Below are positions 1 through 7,855 of a stretch of DNA of 64,000 bases, piece by piece (position 1 is the first letter of the stretch; every line of letters starts with the position of its first letter). Origin of the DNA: Facklamia hominis CCUG 36813 (lineage in GTDB: Bacteria > Bacillota > Bacilli > Lactobacillales > Aerococcaceae); NCBI RefSeq assembly GCF_000301035.1, contig NZ_JH932292.1:1609708-1673707 (forward strand), read 5' to 3'. The position numbers were made by a program, and so were the translations under genes. The notes beneath the pieces are model-generated. The model was not told the origin of the DNA. It worked only from the letters and a program-made list of their open reading frames with translations, and searched no databases.

Positions 1-1
1 A

Positions 2-628
2 TGGACACCAATCGAAGAAACTGGTAAGTTCCAAGAACACCACATCTATATCGTCAAAGATAAAGACGGTAAGGAAATCAGTCGTGAAGTCGTAGACGGT
101 GATGTTAAGGGTGGTACAAGCAAGATGACTTACACCACTGGTAAGAAGGACAAAGACGGTTTCAAATTTGTGGAAACACAAGATCCAAAAGAAAATCCAA
201 GTTACGATAAGGACGGAAAAGAAACTACAGGTAAATTCGTACCAGGTAAAAAACAAGAGATTACTTATGTTTACGAAAAAGTAGAAGTACCTTCTGAACC
301 AGAAAAACCAACTGAACCAGAAGTACCTTCTGAACCAGAAAAACCAACTGAACCAGAAGTACCATCTGAACCAGAAGTACCATCTGAACCAGAAAAACCA
401 TCTGAACCAGAAAAACCATCTGAACCAGAAGTACCATCTGAACCAGAAAAACCATCTGAACCAGAGAAACCATCTGAGCCTGAAGCACCAACTCCAGAAG
501 TTCAAACAGCATCCGTGCTTCCTCAAACGGGAGAAAATGATGATAAATTAGTCTATAGTGTTGCAAGTTTATCTATTCTTGCTGGTTTAGGATTGCTAGC
601 TGCTCGTCGTAAAAAGGAAGAATTTTAG
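2..628 (+). CDS. LPXTG-anchored surface protein, C-terminal part (5' end outside window)
   Basis: Open from the left edge of the window, so the start codon and N-terminal domains are missing. The visible part begins with an aromatic, Gly- and Lys-rich domain of about 95 residues that resembles a MucBP-type or related adhesin repeat (by eye only). A Pro-Glu-Ser/Thr spacer follows at about 290-490, built from alternating PSEPEKP and PTEPEVP heptads, typical of a wall-spanning stalk. The sortase signal LPQTG lies at 518-532, then a hydrophobic segment and a basic tail (AARRKKEEF), so sortase A should link the protein to peptidoglycan. The ligand is unknown. The stalk DNA is nearly repetitive, so its length probably varies between strains and may be misassembled. 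A terminator at 681-722 closes the gene. Confidence 0.9.
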   Translation, partial: WTPIEETGKFQEHHIYIVKDKDGKEISREVVDGDVKGGTSKMTYTTGKKDKDGFKFVETQDPKENPSYDKDGKETTGKFVPGKKQEITYVYEKVEVPSEPEKPTEPEVPSEPEKPTEPEVPSEPEVPSEPEKPSEPEKPSEPEVPSEPEKPSEPEKPSEPEAPTPEVQTASVLPQTGENDDKLVYSVASLSILAGLGLLAARRKKEEF

Positions 629-680
629 GAGTTAATTAATTTAACATTGTAGTTAATTGGTGTTAATATAGTTTTATTAG

Positions 681-722
681 GGAGCAAATAAACTTTTAAT
701 TATTTGCTCCTTGATTTTATTT
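681..722 (+). terminator. Intrinsic terminator after the LPXTG gene
   Basis: An 11-bp perfect stem (GGAGCAAATAA at 681-691 pairing with 700-710) with an 8-base loop, followed by a T-rich run. It lies 50 bp after the stop codon of the surface-protein gene. Confidence 0.85.
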
Positions 723-941
723 AATGATAAATAGTTAGCTTTTATAAAATGACTTACGACTAATCTGATTGAGTTGTGCAATATTATATAAGTTTAATGA
801 ATGTAAAATAGTCGATAGTTTAATCGGAATATTTCTAAAAAAATATGGAAAGTTAAGCCGAAATATGTTATATTATTGATGAATAAAGTTGATATTATCC
901 GCTGTATAAATTAAACATTATAATAATCATTCATAGTCTCC

Positions 942-1089
942 TATAATAGAATACCTACCAATATTGTATCTGTGAATGATCCTAAGATCTTTGGATTCCC
1001 TCAATATCCAAGGACTTTTATGTTTATGAGTAGGAATGAAGGCTTTGTTTAAGGAACCAAGTAACCTCGATTGCTTGGTTCTTTTTTTT
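942..1089 (+). ncRNA. Candidate small transcript in the 629-1461 intergenic gap
   Basis: The 830-bp gap between the surface protein and the amidohydrolase has no convincing coding region. Within it a TATAAT box (942-947) precedes about 130 bases that include a small hairpin (TTGGAT near 991 with ATCCAA near 1006). The stretch ends in a strong intrinsic terminator: GAACCAAG at 1054-1061 pairs with 1074-1081 and is followed by eight T. No upstream gene ends close enough to own this terminator. No known RNA family was recognised and the -35 box is weak, so this is a candidate only. Confidence 0.35.
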
Positions 1090-1369
1090 GTAAAAGAACG
1101 AATTTTTCGATGAGAGGATTTGATACAAAAGATCATTTGAGGAACAGCCAATCTGAAAGAGATTTATTAATGAAAGATCGATTGAATGAAAGCGGATATC
1201 ATTGCATTTTTGCGTGTGTTTTTATTGGAATTCGCTTTTATAATAAGAAAAATAGCATGAATTATTAACTTTTTTAATAAAATGTTGGAGCGCTAACATC
1301 TTTTTGGCTGAAGCTATGGTTTAATTAGGGTGTCAAATAAATGACTCAACCTTACAAGCTTACAAAAAA

Positions 1370-1387
1370 ATTAATCGGCCGATTAAT
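1370..1387. promoter_or_regulatory. 18-bp perfect palindrome upstream of the amidohydrolase operon
   Basis: ATTAATCGGCCGATTAAT is its own reverse complement and lies 75 bp before the start of the N-carbamoylsarcosine amidohydrolase gene. Position and symmetry suggest an operator. It can be read as TAATC-N4-GATTA, loosely like a Crp/Fnr-type site, and a Crp/Fnr-type regulator is encoded at 7101-7778. That link is inference only. Confidence 0.45.
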
Positions 1388-1461
1388 CGACGAAGATAGA
1401 GTAGGGTATTGAAAGTATGTTCGACTTGTCGCTAACGAATAAATTTCTAGGAGGAAATGAA

Positions 1462-2208
1462 ATGACTGAAAAGCAAAATCCAGAATTTAAATATGTTGAT
1501 GAGTACGGTTTCGATGAAGCACGATTAAAAGAAGCCTTTGAAGAGGCACGTAAGATCTATAAAGAGCGTGGCTTCATGCGCGAAATGGGTGTTGGTAAAG
1601 CACCAGCCATTACAACTGTTGACATGGCTAGAGCTTGGATGACAGAAGGTCACCCATTCACTTGTGACCACTCTGAAGAAGTCTGTGCCAATGCCTTAAA
1701 AGTACTAAATGCTGGACGTAAAGCAGGGGTTCCAATCTTCCATACGACAACAGGATATTGGGGAGAAAAACAATGGGATCTTCCACGTTGGGATGAAAAG
1801 ATTCCAATGCATACTTTAGATATTGATGATGAGTATTGGATGGCTATCGATCCAAAATTAGATCCACAACCTGAAGAACCAGTAATCCACAAAAAATATG
1901 CATCTAACTTCTTTGGAACACACTTAGCACAAACCTTGAACTTCTTAGGGGTAGATACCTTAATCGTTATGGGTGCTACTTCATGTGCATGTGTTCGCCA
2001 TACAGTAATGGACTCAACGGGATATGGCTTCAAGACCTTAGTTCCTCGAGGAACAGTCGGCGACCGGGTTCCAGGGGTTATCGAATGGAACATGTTCGAC
2101 ATGGAAGCGAAGTTCTGTGATGTTTGGGAAGTTGACGAAGTTGTTAAGTATCTAGAAGGTATTGACAATTCCGTTTACCGTAAGCACGAACGTAAACTTG
2201 ATAAATAA
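1462..2208 (+). CDS. N-carbamoylsarcosine amidohydrolase (isochorismatase-like cysteine hydrolase)
   Basis: Predicted to hydrolyse N-carbamoylsarcosine to sarcosine, CO2 and ammonia in the cytosol. The 248-residue product has the cysteine-hydrolase triad at the expected places: Asp54 in TTVDMARAW, Lys144 in HKKYASNFF and Cys177 in ATSCACVRHT, the nucleophile position of the family. The C-terminal half, with its GTVGDRVPG and FDMEAKFCDVW segments, looks like N-carbamoylsarcosine amidase rather than nicotinamidase. The start is the ATG at 1462 because TAGGAGG lies 6 bases upstream; the in-frame ATG at 1417 has no such site. It is first in a locus with a hydantoinase and glycine/sarcosine-reductase component B genes, which supports sarcosine as the product. 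Other carbamoyl-amino-acid substrates cannot be excluded. Confidence 0.87.
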   Translation: MTEKQNPEFKYVDEYGFDEARLKEAFEEARKIYKERGFMREMGVGKAPAITTVDMARAWMTEGHPFTCDHSEEVCANALKVLNAGRKAGVPIFHTTTGYWGEKQWDLPRWDEKIPMHTLDIDDEYWMAIDPKLDPQPEEPVIHKKYASNFFGTHLAQTLNFLGVDTLIVMGATSCACVRHTVMDSTGYGFKTLVPRGTVGDRVPGVIEWNMFDMEAKFCDVWEVDEVVKYLEGIDNSVYRKHERKLDK

Positions 2209-2244
2209 TTAAGTATTTTATCGAATAAATATTAGTAAAATATA

Positions 2245-2284
2245 AACCCGTCAAGTCCAGTTAATCTAGACTGGCGGGTTTTCA
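2245..2284 (+). terminator. Weak bulged hairpin between amidohydrolase and hydantoinase genes
   Basis: AACCCG and CCAG on the left pair with CTGGCGGGTT (2271-2280), with a 6-base bulge, followed by a short TTTTC. It could terminate part of the transcription or process the message; the downstream gene has its own strong ribosome site. Confidence 0.45.
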
Positions 2285-2323
2285 TCATTAGTAAGTAGCT
2301 AGCTTGAGACAAGGAGGGAAATA

Positions 2324-3730
2324 ATGGGACTATTAATTAAGAATGGGACGATCGTCTCTTCAACAGCTGAGTACCAAGCGGATCTATTAATAGAAGACGA
2401 AAAAATCAAAGAAATAGCCGTCAATATTCCAGAAGGCGACCATGAGGTGGTGGATGCAGCAGGTAAGTATATCTTCCCAGGGGGCGTCGATGAGCACGTG
2501 CATATGGGACCTTTTGATTCATATGGTTTTGAGACCTCACATGCTGCCTTAGTAGGTGGAACAACGACGATCGTTGATTTTGCGCCACAAGATCAAGGAG
2601 ATACGGTGATCAATTCATTCCACCGGCATAAGGATGAAAAAGCCAAGGGAATTGCCTCACCGGACTTCTCCTTCCATGGTATGGTTATGGACACGTCCGA
2701 AGCCTTATTGGATGAGATTCCAAAGATGGTTGAAAATGGCATTGTTAACTTAAAATTCTTTATGGCTTATAATGGGACACCTTTCCATGTGGAAGATGAC
2801 CTCATTTTTAAGGCCATGCAGATATGTAAAGATTATGGAATTACGCCTTGGGTTCACTGTGAGAATGGGGACATGATCGAAGTTCTCAAGGAAGAAGCCG
2901 TTAAGAATGGTGTCACAAAACCGATCGGCCACTATCTATCTTCACCACCAACGGTGGAAGATGAGGCGGTGCAACGTCTAATCTACCTAGCTAAGTTAGC
3001 TGATTGCCCAGTCTTTATTGTTCATAATACGACGGAAGGAGCCTGCGAAAATATCAAACGTGCCCAAGATCAGGGTCAACCGGTCTATGGTGAGACGTGT
3101 ACCCACTATCTCACGATCGATACTTCCTTCTTAGAAAAGGAAAACTTCGAAGGGGCCAAATGGGTTTGCGGTCCAGCTATCCGGCCTAAAGAGCACTTAG
3201 AAGCTGTTTGGAAAGCGGTTAAGGATGGTACCTTAATGGGAATTGGATCGGACCACGCTGCTTGTGTGGGTGGTTTTGAGAAGGCTAAGAAACGCGGTAT
3301 CGATGACTTTACTAAGATTCCAAATGGGGTTCCAGGTATGCAAGATCGCTTGAATATGGTCTGGACCCAAGGGGTAGAAAAAGGACGGATCAACCGTCAA
3401 GACTTTGTTCGTCTATGTATGGAAAATCCAGCCAAGGTCTGTGGTATCTATCCTCAAAAAGGTGCCTTATTGCCAGGTTCGGATGCGGATGTCTTGATCT
3501 GGGATCCGAACTATGAAGGAACGATTTCTGTTGAGAATTCCTATGAAGGAACTGACTACAATACCTTTGAAGGCTTCCCTCAAAAAGGGATTGCGGATAA
3601 GGTCTTTCTTCGCGGACATCTGATGGCAGAACGTGGTAAGTTAGTCGGCGAGAAAGGCCAGGGGCAATATGTTAAGCCACAGCCTTATACCGTATGTTAC
3701 AGCAATTATCATCAAAAAAAGGCGGAATAA
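2324..3730 (+). CDS. hydA: D-hydantoinase / dihydropyrimidinase-type cyclic amidohydrolase
   Basis: Predicted to open a cyclic ureide such as hydantoin, N-methylhydantoin or dihydropyrimidine to the N-carbamoyl amino acid in the cytosol. The 468-residue amidohydrolase carries the full binuclear metal set: His58-x-His60, a carbamylated Lys144 in LKFFMAYNG, His178 in WVHCENG, His234 in VHNTT and Asp310 in GSDHAAC. Length and motifs fit the HydA/DHPase family. The start ATG follows AAGGAGGGAA. It sits 115 bp after N-carbamoylsarcosine amidohydrolase, so N-methylhydantoin is an attractive substrate; but known bacterial N-methylhydantoinases of the creatinine route are often ATP-dependent two-subunit enzymes, so the actual substrate is open. 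Confidence 0.9.
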   Translation: MGLLIKNGTIVSSTAEYQADLLIEDEKIKEIAVNIPEGDHEVVDAAGKYIFPGGVDEHVHMGPFDSYGFETSHAALVGGTTTIVDFAPQDQGDTVINSFHRHKDEKAKGIASPDFSFHGMVMDTSEALLDEIPKMVENGIVNLKFFMAYNGTPFHVEDDLIFKAMQICKDYGITPWVHCENGDMIEVLKEEAVKNGVTKPIGHYLSSPPTVEDEAVQRLIYLAKLADCPVFIVHNTTEGACENIKRAQDQGQPVYGETCTHYLTIDTSFLEKENFEGAKWVCGPAIRPKEHLEAVWKAVKDGTLMGIGSDHAACVGGFEKAKKRGIDDFTKIPNGVPGMQDRLNMVWTQGVEKGRINRQDFVRLCMENPAKVCGIYPQKGALLPGSDADVLIWDPNYEGTISVENSYEGTDYNTFEGFPQKGIADKVFLRGHLMAERGKLVGEKGQGQYVKPQPYTVCYSNYHQKKAE

Positions 3731-3840
3731 AAAAGCGTCTTGACTTTTTAAGGCATACAGTTTAATAGCTTTACGGATAAAAAAGACTGGTAGTAATGTC
3801 AGAAAAATAGGCCAACCATCGTATGTAGGGTTTATTTGGA

Positions 3841-3878
3841 TGTCTCACGTTCTTTTTTAAGAATGTGAGGCATTTTTT
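3841..3878 (+). terminator. Terminator or attenuator between hydA and grdX
   Basis: TGTCTCACGTTC (3841-3852) pairs with GAATGTGAGGCA (3861-3872) through an 8-base loop, followed by six T. It separates the hydantoinase gene from grdX, so the Grd part is either read by leak-through or starts from its own promoter in 3731-3840. Confidence 0.75.
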
Positions 3879-3913
3879 ATAAAAGGGGTCTTATCTAGAA
3901 AGAGTGAATAGGT

Positions 3914-4276
3914 ATGGAATATCTCATTGTCAGCAATAATGCATTCGTCAAAGCGAAATATCAGTCCCTTCAGTTTGTTGAGGGAGATTTTTACCAGGTT
4001 TTAATCGTGGCAAGAGACAGAATTCATCGAGGTTGGCGCTTGGTATCGCACCCATTGCCTGCATCGATTCGAATGATGTATTCTCCGATACGGTCAATTA
4101 TCCTGGCCAAGGAGCCTCATTCGAGTGCGACTTTATTGATCGAGCAGTCTATCGATTCCTACCTACGGACCATGGGGCAACGACAACCAGATTATCGAAA
4201 TTTGGCCGACTATCAGACGATTGATTTCGAATTACTGCAAGCTTGCATAGCAGACTTAACAACAAATATCGAGTAA
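3914..4276 (+). CDS. grdX: GrdX family protein
   Basis: A 120-residue protein matching the pattern of GrdX, a small protein of unknown function encoded with glycine, sarcosine or betaine reductase genes. Visible hallmarks are the N-terminal EYLIVSNNAFVKAKY, a conserved VARDRIHRGWRLVSHPL core and the following SIILAKEP strand. It is cytosolic with no membrane segment. It lies 13 bp before the GrdE/GrdG-like gene and surely belongs to that transcription unit. The ribosome site before the ATG is weak. The assignment rests on motif memory and on context, which agree. Confidence 0.8.
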   Translation: MEYLIVSNNAFVKAKYQSLQFVEGDFYQVLIVARDRIHRGWRLVSHPLPASIRMMYSPIRSIILAKEPHSSATLLIEQSIDSYLRTMGQRQPDYRNLADYQTIDFELLQACIADLTTNIE

Positions 4277-4289
4277 AGGGGGTCCTAAT

Positions 4290-5573
4290 GTGAGATTAGA
4301 AATGCAAAAAATTCGGATTGACGCCATTGATTTTGGCGACCAAACGTGCATACAAGACCATCGATTGATCATCAATGAGGCCGAGATGTTAGCCTTTATT
4401 GAAGAAATAGAAAATGTTAAAAAAGCCAGCATTGCCTTGGCAAGGCCCGGCGAAAAAAAACGGATTATTCCCGTGAAAGACGTCATCGAACCGCGTTATC
4501 GCGTTGACCGAGGGAATCAATTTCCAGGAGTGACTGGAGATATTGAGCAGCTCGGTGACGGTATCACTAAAAAGATGCAGGGGGTAGCCGTTGTCACGGT
4601 AGGGGATATTGTTGGTTTTCAAGAAGGAATTATTGATATGTGGGGCGAAGGGGCCAAGTGGACACCTTTCTCGCAGACCTTTAATGTGGTAGTTGATATT
4701 ACCCCGATTGAGGGCTTGGAACCCCATGAACATGAAGCGACTTGCCGGATGGTCGGACTTAAAGCCAGTGAATACCTTGGCGAAGCTCTGGCTGATCTGA
4801 CAGCGGATGAGACGGAGGTCTATGAGATTGAAGATGTGAAGACCAGTCTTGAAAAATATCCAGATCTTCCACGAGTTGCCTATGCAGAAATGCTAATTGC
4901 TCAAGGCTTGTTGCATGATGGTTATATCTATGGGGTTGATGTCAAGCAGATTCTACCGACCTTATTGAATCCATTGGAAGAGCTCGATGGTGCCGTCATC
5001 TCGGGAAACTGTGTCGCGGCCTGTGATAAAATCACAACCTATCAACATCAAAACAATGCAGTTATTCTAGAACTCTTGAAGCTTCACGGAAAAGAGCTGA
5101 ACTTTGTGGCTTCAATCATGGTGCCGGAATTAACCATTCTCGATGGTAAGTTCCGTACAACTGACTATACGGTCAAGCTTTGTCAAATGTTGGGCGTCGA
5201 TGGCGTGATTGTATCGGAAGAAGGCTATGGAAACCCAGACTCAGATTTAGTCATGATTGCCCAAGGTTTGGAGCAGTCTGGTATTAAAGCGGTCTTAATC
5301 ACCGATGAATGTTCGGGATGGGACGGAGATTCACAACCTCTGGCGGATGCCAAGGAAGAGGCTAAGGCGGTAGTTTCCACTGGAAACGTGTCTCACTTGG
5401 TGCATTTAGAGCCAGCCGACCAGGTCTTGGGTGATGCCAAGGCTATTGCCAACCTATCAGGAGGCTGGGAGGGCAGCTTGGATGATCAGGGACGGATTAC
5501 TTGTGAATTAAATGCCATTATTGGATCAACCTCTGAAATTGGTTACCACAACCTAGCCGTGGAATTACATTAG
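4290..5573 (+). CDS. grdG: Glycine/sarcosine/betaine reductase component B, pyruvoyl proprotein (GrdE/GrdG type)
   Basis: Component B of these reductases binds the amine substrate. This 427-residue proprotein should self-cleave to two subunits, generating a pyruvoyl group that forms a Schiff base with the substrate. The expected cleavage cysteine is Cys241 in ISGNCVAACDK, followed by the diagnostic TTYQHQNN segment; the GrdE precursor is cut at about the same residue. The start is GTG at 4290, supported by AAAGGGGG with a 7-base gap; the overlapping ATG at 4288 is followed at once by a stop. The downstream selenoprotein begins 19 bp later. The glycine (GrdE), betaine (GrdI) and sarcosine (GrdG) versions cannot be told apart by eye; GrdG is preferred because of the adjacent N-carbamoylsarcosine amidase. 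Confidence 0.85.
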   Translation: MRLEMQKIRIDAIDFGDQTCIQDHRLIINEAEMLAFIEEIENVKKASIALARPGEKKRIIPVKDVIEPRYRVDRGNQFPGVTGDIEQLGDGITKKMQGVAVVTVGDIVGFQEGIIDMWGEGAKWTPFSQTFNVVVDITPIEGLEPHEHEATCRMVGLKASEYLGEALADLTADETEVYEIEDVKTSLEKYPDLPRVAYAEMLIAQGLLHDGYIYGVDVKQILPTLLNPLEELDGAVISGNCVAACDKITTYQHQNNAVILELLKLHGKELNFVASIMVPELTILDGKFRTTDYTVKLCQMLGVDGVIVSEEGYGNPDSDLVMIAQGLEQSGIKAVLITDECSGWDGDSQPLADAKEEAKAVVSTGNVSHLVHLEPADQVLGDAKAIANLSGGWEGSLDDQGRITCELNAIIGSTSEIGYHNLAVELH

Positions 5574-5591
5574 GAAGGGGGAGGCAGATTC

Positions 5592-6881
5592 ATGAAAAAA
5601 ATACTTTATTATGTGAACCAGTTCTTTGGCCAAATCGGAGGCGAAGATAAGGCTGATATTGAACCCCGCCTAGTGGAGGGACCGGTGGGTCCGGCTCTCG
5701 CTTTTAATAACCTCGTTCAAGGAGGAGAAGTGACCTATACCTTGATTTGTGGGGATAACTATTTCAATGAGAACTTGGAATTAGCTCAACAATTTGTGAT
5801 GGAGGCTTATGACCAGATCAAGCCAGACTTGGTGGTAGCAGGACCTGCCTTTAATGCGGGGCGTTATGGGATGGCTTGTGCGGGGGTTGTGAATACCCTG
5901 AAGGATAAGACTACTGTCTTAACTGGGATGTATCATGAGAACCCAGCGGTTGAACAATGTCGCACTCACGCCTATATTATTCCGACTGGAGACTCGGCCG
6001 CAGACATGCGTAAGGCTATGCCGAAGATGGTCGAATTAGCTAATAAGCTATTGGCAGGCCAGGAGGTCTCTGCCGAGGAAGATGGCTTCATGGTACAAGG
6101 TCGTCGTTTGACGGTCATTTCCGATAAGATCGGGGCCTTGCGGGCGACGGAGATGTTGCTTAAACGCTTAAAAGGGCAAGACTTCGAAACCGAATTACCC
6201 ATGCCAGAATTCGACTATGTGGACGCTGCCCTACCGATTTCTGATATGGCAAATGCCACAATTGCTTTAGTGACAACAGGGGGGATTGTACCTGAGGGGA
6301 ACCCTGACCACCTTCAGTCCGCTTCTGCTCAAAAGTGGGTGAAGTATGATATCTCTGACCTAAAAGAGTTAGCGGGTCGCTTCGTGACCATTCACGGTGG
6401 ATTTGATCCCGTCTATGCCAATGAAAAGGCAGACCGGGTGGCTCCATTGGATGAATTAACTCGGCTTAAAGAAAAAGGGATCATCGGTGATATTTTCCCT
6501 TACTTCTATTCAACAACCGGAACAGGGACCTCTGTCGGTAACTCAGAGACCTTCGGCCGGGAGATTGGTCAAGAATTGGCTGATGCTAAGGTAGACGGCG
6601 TTATTCTAACCTCTACTTGAGGGACCTGTACACGTTGCGGAGCAACAATGGTCAAAGAAATTGAACGCTATGGTATTCCAATTGTGCATATGGCGACGAT
6701 TACAACGATTTCTGAATCAGTTGGAGCCAATCGGATCGTTCCAACGGTTGCCATTCCTTATCCTGTTGGTAATCCAGACCTGGCTGAAAAGGAAGATGCC
6801 GTACGAGATGAATTAGTCGACCGAGCCATCCGGGCTTTGAAGACGGAAGTTGCATCGCCGACCGTCTTTAAAAAAGAATAA
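5592..6881 (+). CDS. grdF: Selenoprotein: glycine/sarcosine/betaine reductase component B (GrdB/GrdF type), TGA read as selenocysteine
   Basis: The selenocysteine subunit of component B; it attacks the pyruvoyl-bound amine to give a selenoether that selenoprotein A resolves. The frame runs from ATG 5592 (GGGGGAGG site) through TGA 6618-6620 to TAA 6881. Without a break in similarity it reads LTST-Sec-GTCTRCGATM, the exact Sec-x-x-Cys-x-x-Cys setting of GrdB, with Sec at residue 343 and Cys at 346 and 349. The total of 429 residues matches full-length GrdB (about 436), whereas either half alone would be truncated. A standard gene caller will split it at 6620 and call 6648-6881 a separate short gene. 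Function requires SelA, SelB, SelC and SelD plus GrdA and GrdC/D elsewhere; none is in this window. Confidence 0.9.
6618..6653 (+). promoter_or_regulatory. Bacterial SECIS-like element at the selenocysteine TGA
   Basis: Immediately 3' of TGA 6618-6620 a hairpin forms: GTTGC (6634-6638), loop GGA, GCAAC (6642-6646), with an outer GACC (6623-6626) pairing to GGTC (6650-6653). The apical loop begins 18 bases after the TGA and its first base is G. Both fit the rules I know for bacterial SECIS elements read by SelB. The element lies inside the coding frame, as in bacteria. Confidence 0.75.
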
Positions 6882-6897
6882 AGGCATTAAAGTAACC

Positions 6898-6932
6898 AAC
6901 AAGCAGAGGTGATTAGCTCTGCTTGTTTTTTA
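6898..6932 (+). terminator. Intrinsic terminator of the grd operon
   Basis: An 11-bp perfect stem, AACAAGCAGAG (6898-6908) with CTCTGCTTGTT (6917-6927), then a run of T, 17 bp after the selenoprotein stop codon. Its place after 6881 rather than 6620 supports the read-through model. Confidence 0.9.
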
Positions 6933-6987
6933 TGCTAATGGCGATAAAGCTTTGTCAAAACTATTCTTTTTTGTAAGGGCATACAAA

Positions 6988-7059
6988 ATACTTCGAGTAT
7001 GTTACACTTAATATAGTTAGAAAAGAGGGAATGTTTTCACGGTTTGAAAAGCTGTGAAA
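6988..7059. promoter_or_regulatory. Inverted repeats upstream of the Crp/Fnr-type gene
   Basis: Two dyads lie in the 219-bp gap before the regulator: ATACT-TCG-AGTAT (6988-7000) and TTTCAC-N13-GTGAAA (7035-7059). Either may be an operator; autoregulation is a reasonable but untested guess. Confidence 0.35.
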
Positions 7060-7100
7060 GGAGCGCTGTGTGCTTTTAAAAAGAATGGAGGCTATAAAAT

Positions 7101-7778
7101 ATGAAACAGTTACAGCATCCGAAATTGTTAGACTTGGAGTTTTTTCAGGGGATTGATGATCGAACGATGGAAGCAATTGACCAATTACCCATTCGTATTA
7201 AAAACTTTGAAAGCGGGGAAATCGTTAATTTTTTTGGTGACTGCTTGGAATATATTTATATTATTATCGAAGGCTGTCTTAAGACCAATGAATATCTGAT
7301 GAGTGGTAAAGAAGTGGTCTCATCCTATTATTTTGCCAAAGATGCCTTTCCTTTTTATTTAGTTTATGGCGGAAGGCAGACTTATCCTTATAATGTTTGT
7401 TGTCATAAAAAAGCCAAGGTCTATGCCCTGCCTATTCAAGGCTTCAAAGAGATTATTGCCAAAGATGCTAAGCTGATGGAGAATATCTTGGTCTTTGTAT
7501 CTAAGTATTGTGTGAAGAACAAGATGGTGATCCAAGCAGCCTCCTATCCCAAGGTGGCCCAGCGTTTGGCTTTTTGGTTATTGGCTTCAGTAGATTGCCA
7601 AGGAGACTACCAAATTCCAGGCACACAGCAGTTATTTGCCGATCGGCTCTTAGTGAATCGCTCTTCCTTGAATCAAGAAATTAAGAACTTTGAAGGCTTG
7701 GGCTATATTCAGAAAAAAGGTCGCAGCGTCCACCTGAATGATCGATCGGCATTGGAGGCCCTGATTCAAGAACAATAA
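7101..7778 (+). CDS. Crp/Fnr family transcriptional regulator
   Basis: A 225-residue protein with an N-terminal cyclic-nucleotide-binding-type beta-roll (about 15-130, including IVNFFGD and IYIIIEGCLKTNEY), a dimerisation helix and a C-terminal winged helix-turn-helix (about 170-215, QQLFADRLLVNRSSLNQEI and GYIQKKGRSVHL). The N-terminus lacks the cysteine cluster of oxygen-sensing Fnr, and the ligand contacts of true Crp are not evident, so the effector is unknown. The start ATG follows ATGGAGG. Its place straight after the grd locus suggests a role in controlling it, perhaps through the palindrome at 1370-1387. The nearest relatives would be Yeil- or CprK-like members. Confidence 0.82.
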   Translation: MKQLQHPKLLDLEFFQGIDDRTMEAIDQLPIRIKNFESGEIVNFFGDCLEYIYIIIEGCLKTNEYLMSGKEVVSSYYFAKDAFPFYLVYGGRQTYPYNVCCHKKAKVYALPIQGFKEIIAKDAKLMENILVFVSKYCVKNKMVIQAASYPKVAQRLAFWLLASVDCQGDYQIPGTQQLFADRLLVNRSSLNQEIKNFEGLGYIQKKGRSVHLNDRSALEALIQEQ

Positions 7779-7855
7779 AGCCCCTCTTTTAAAAGCGCTT
7801 TAGATCATGGTATACTAGAGGTAGTTATTCAATCACAGTCAGAAAGGAAGTTTGT

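Noticed and set aside
261-566. Antisense frame with repeated LVQMVFLVQ
   Set aside because: It is the complement of the Pro-Glu stalk repeats of the surface protein and has no start signals.
927-1268. Short frames on both strands in the gap before the amidohydrolase
   Set aside because: They cross the hairpin terminator at 1054-1089, lack ribosome sites and resemble no family.
6648-6881. Separate 77-residue gene beginning MVKEIERYG
   Set aside because: It is the C-terminal end of the selenoprotein read through TGA 6618; it has no ribosome site and its similarity joins the upstream frame without a gap.
1462-6881. Purine (uric acid) degradation island of the ygeY/ssnA/hydA type
   Set aside because: The hydantoinase could fit, but xanthine dehydrogenase-like, ygfK, ygeW and ygeY genes are absent and the Grd genes point to amine reduction.
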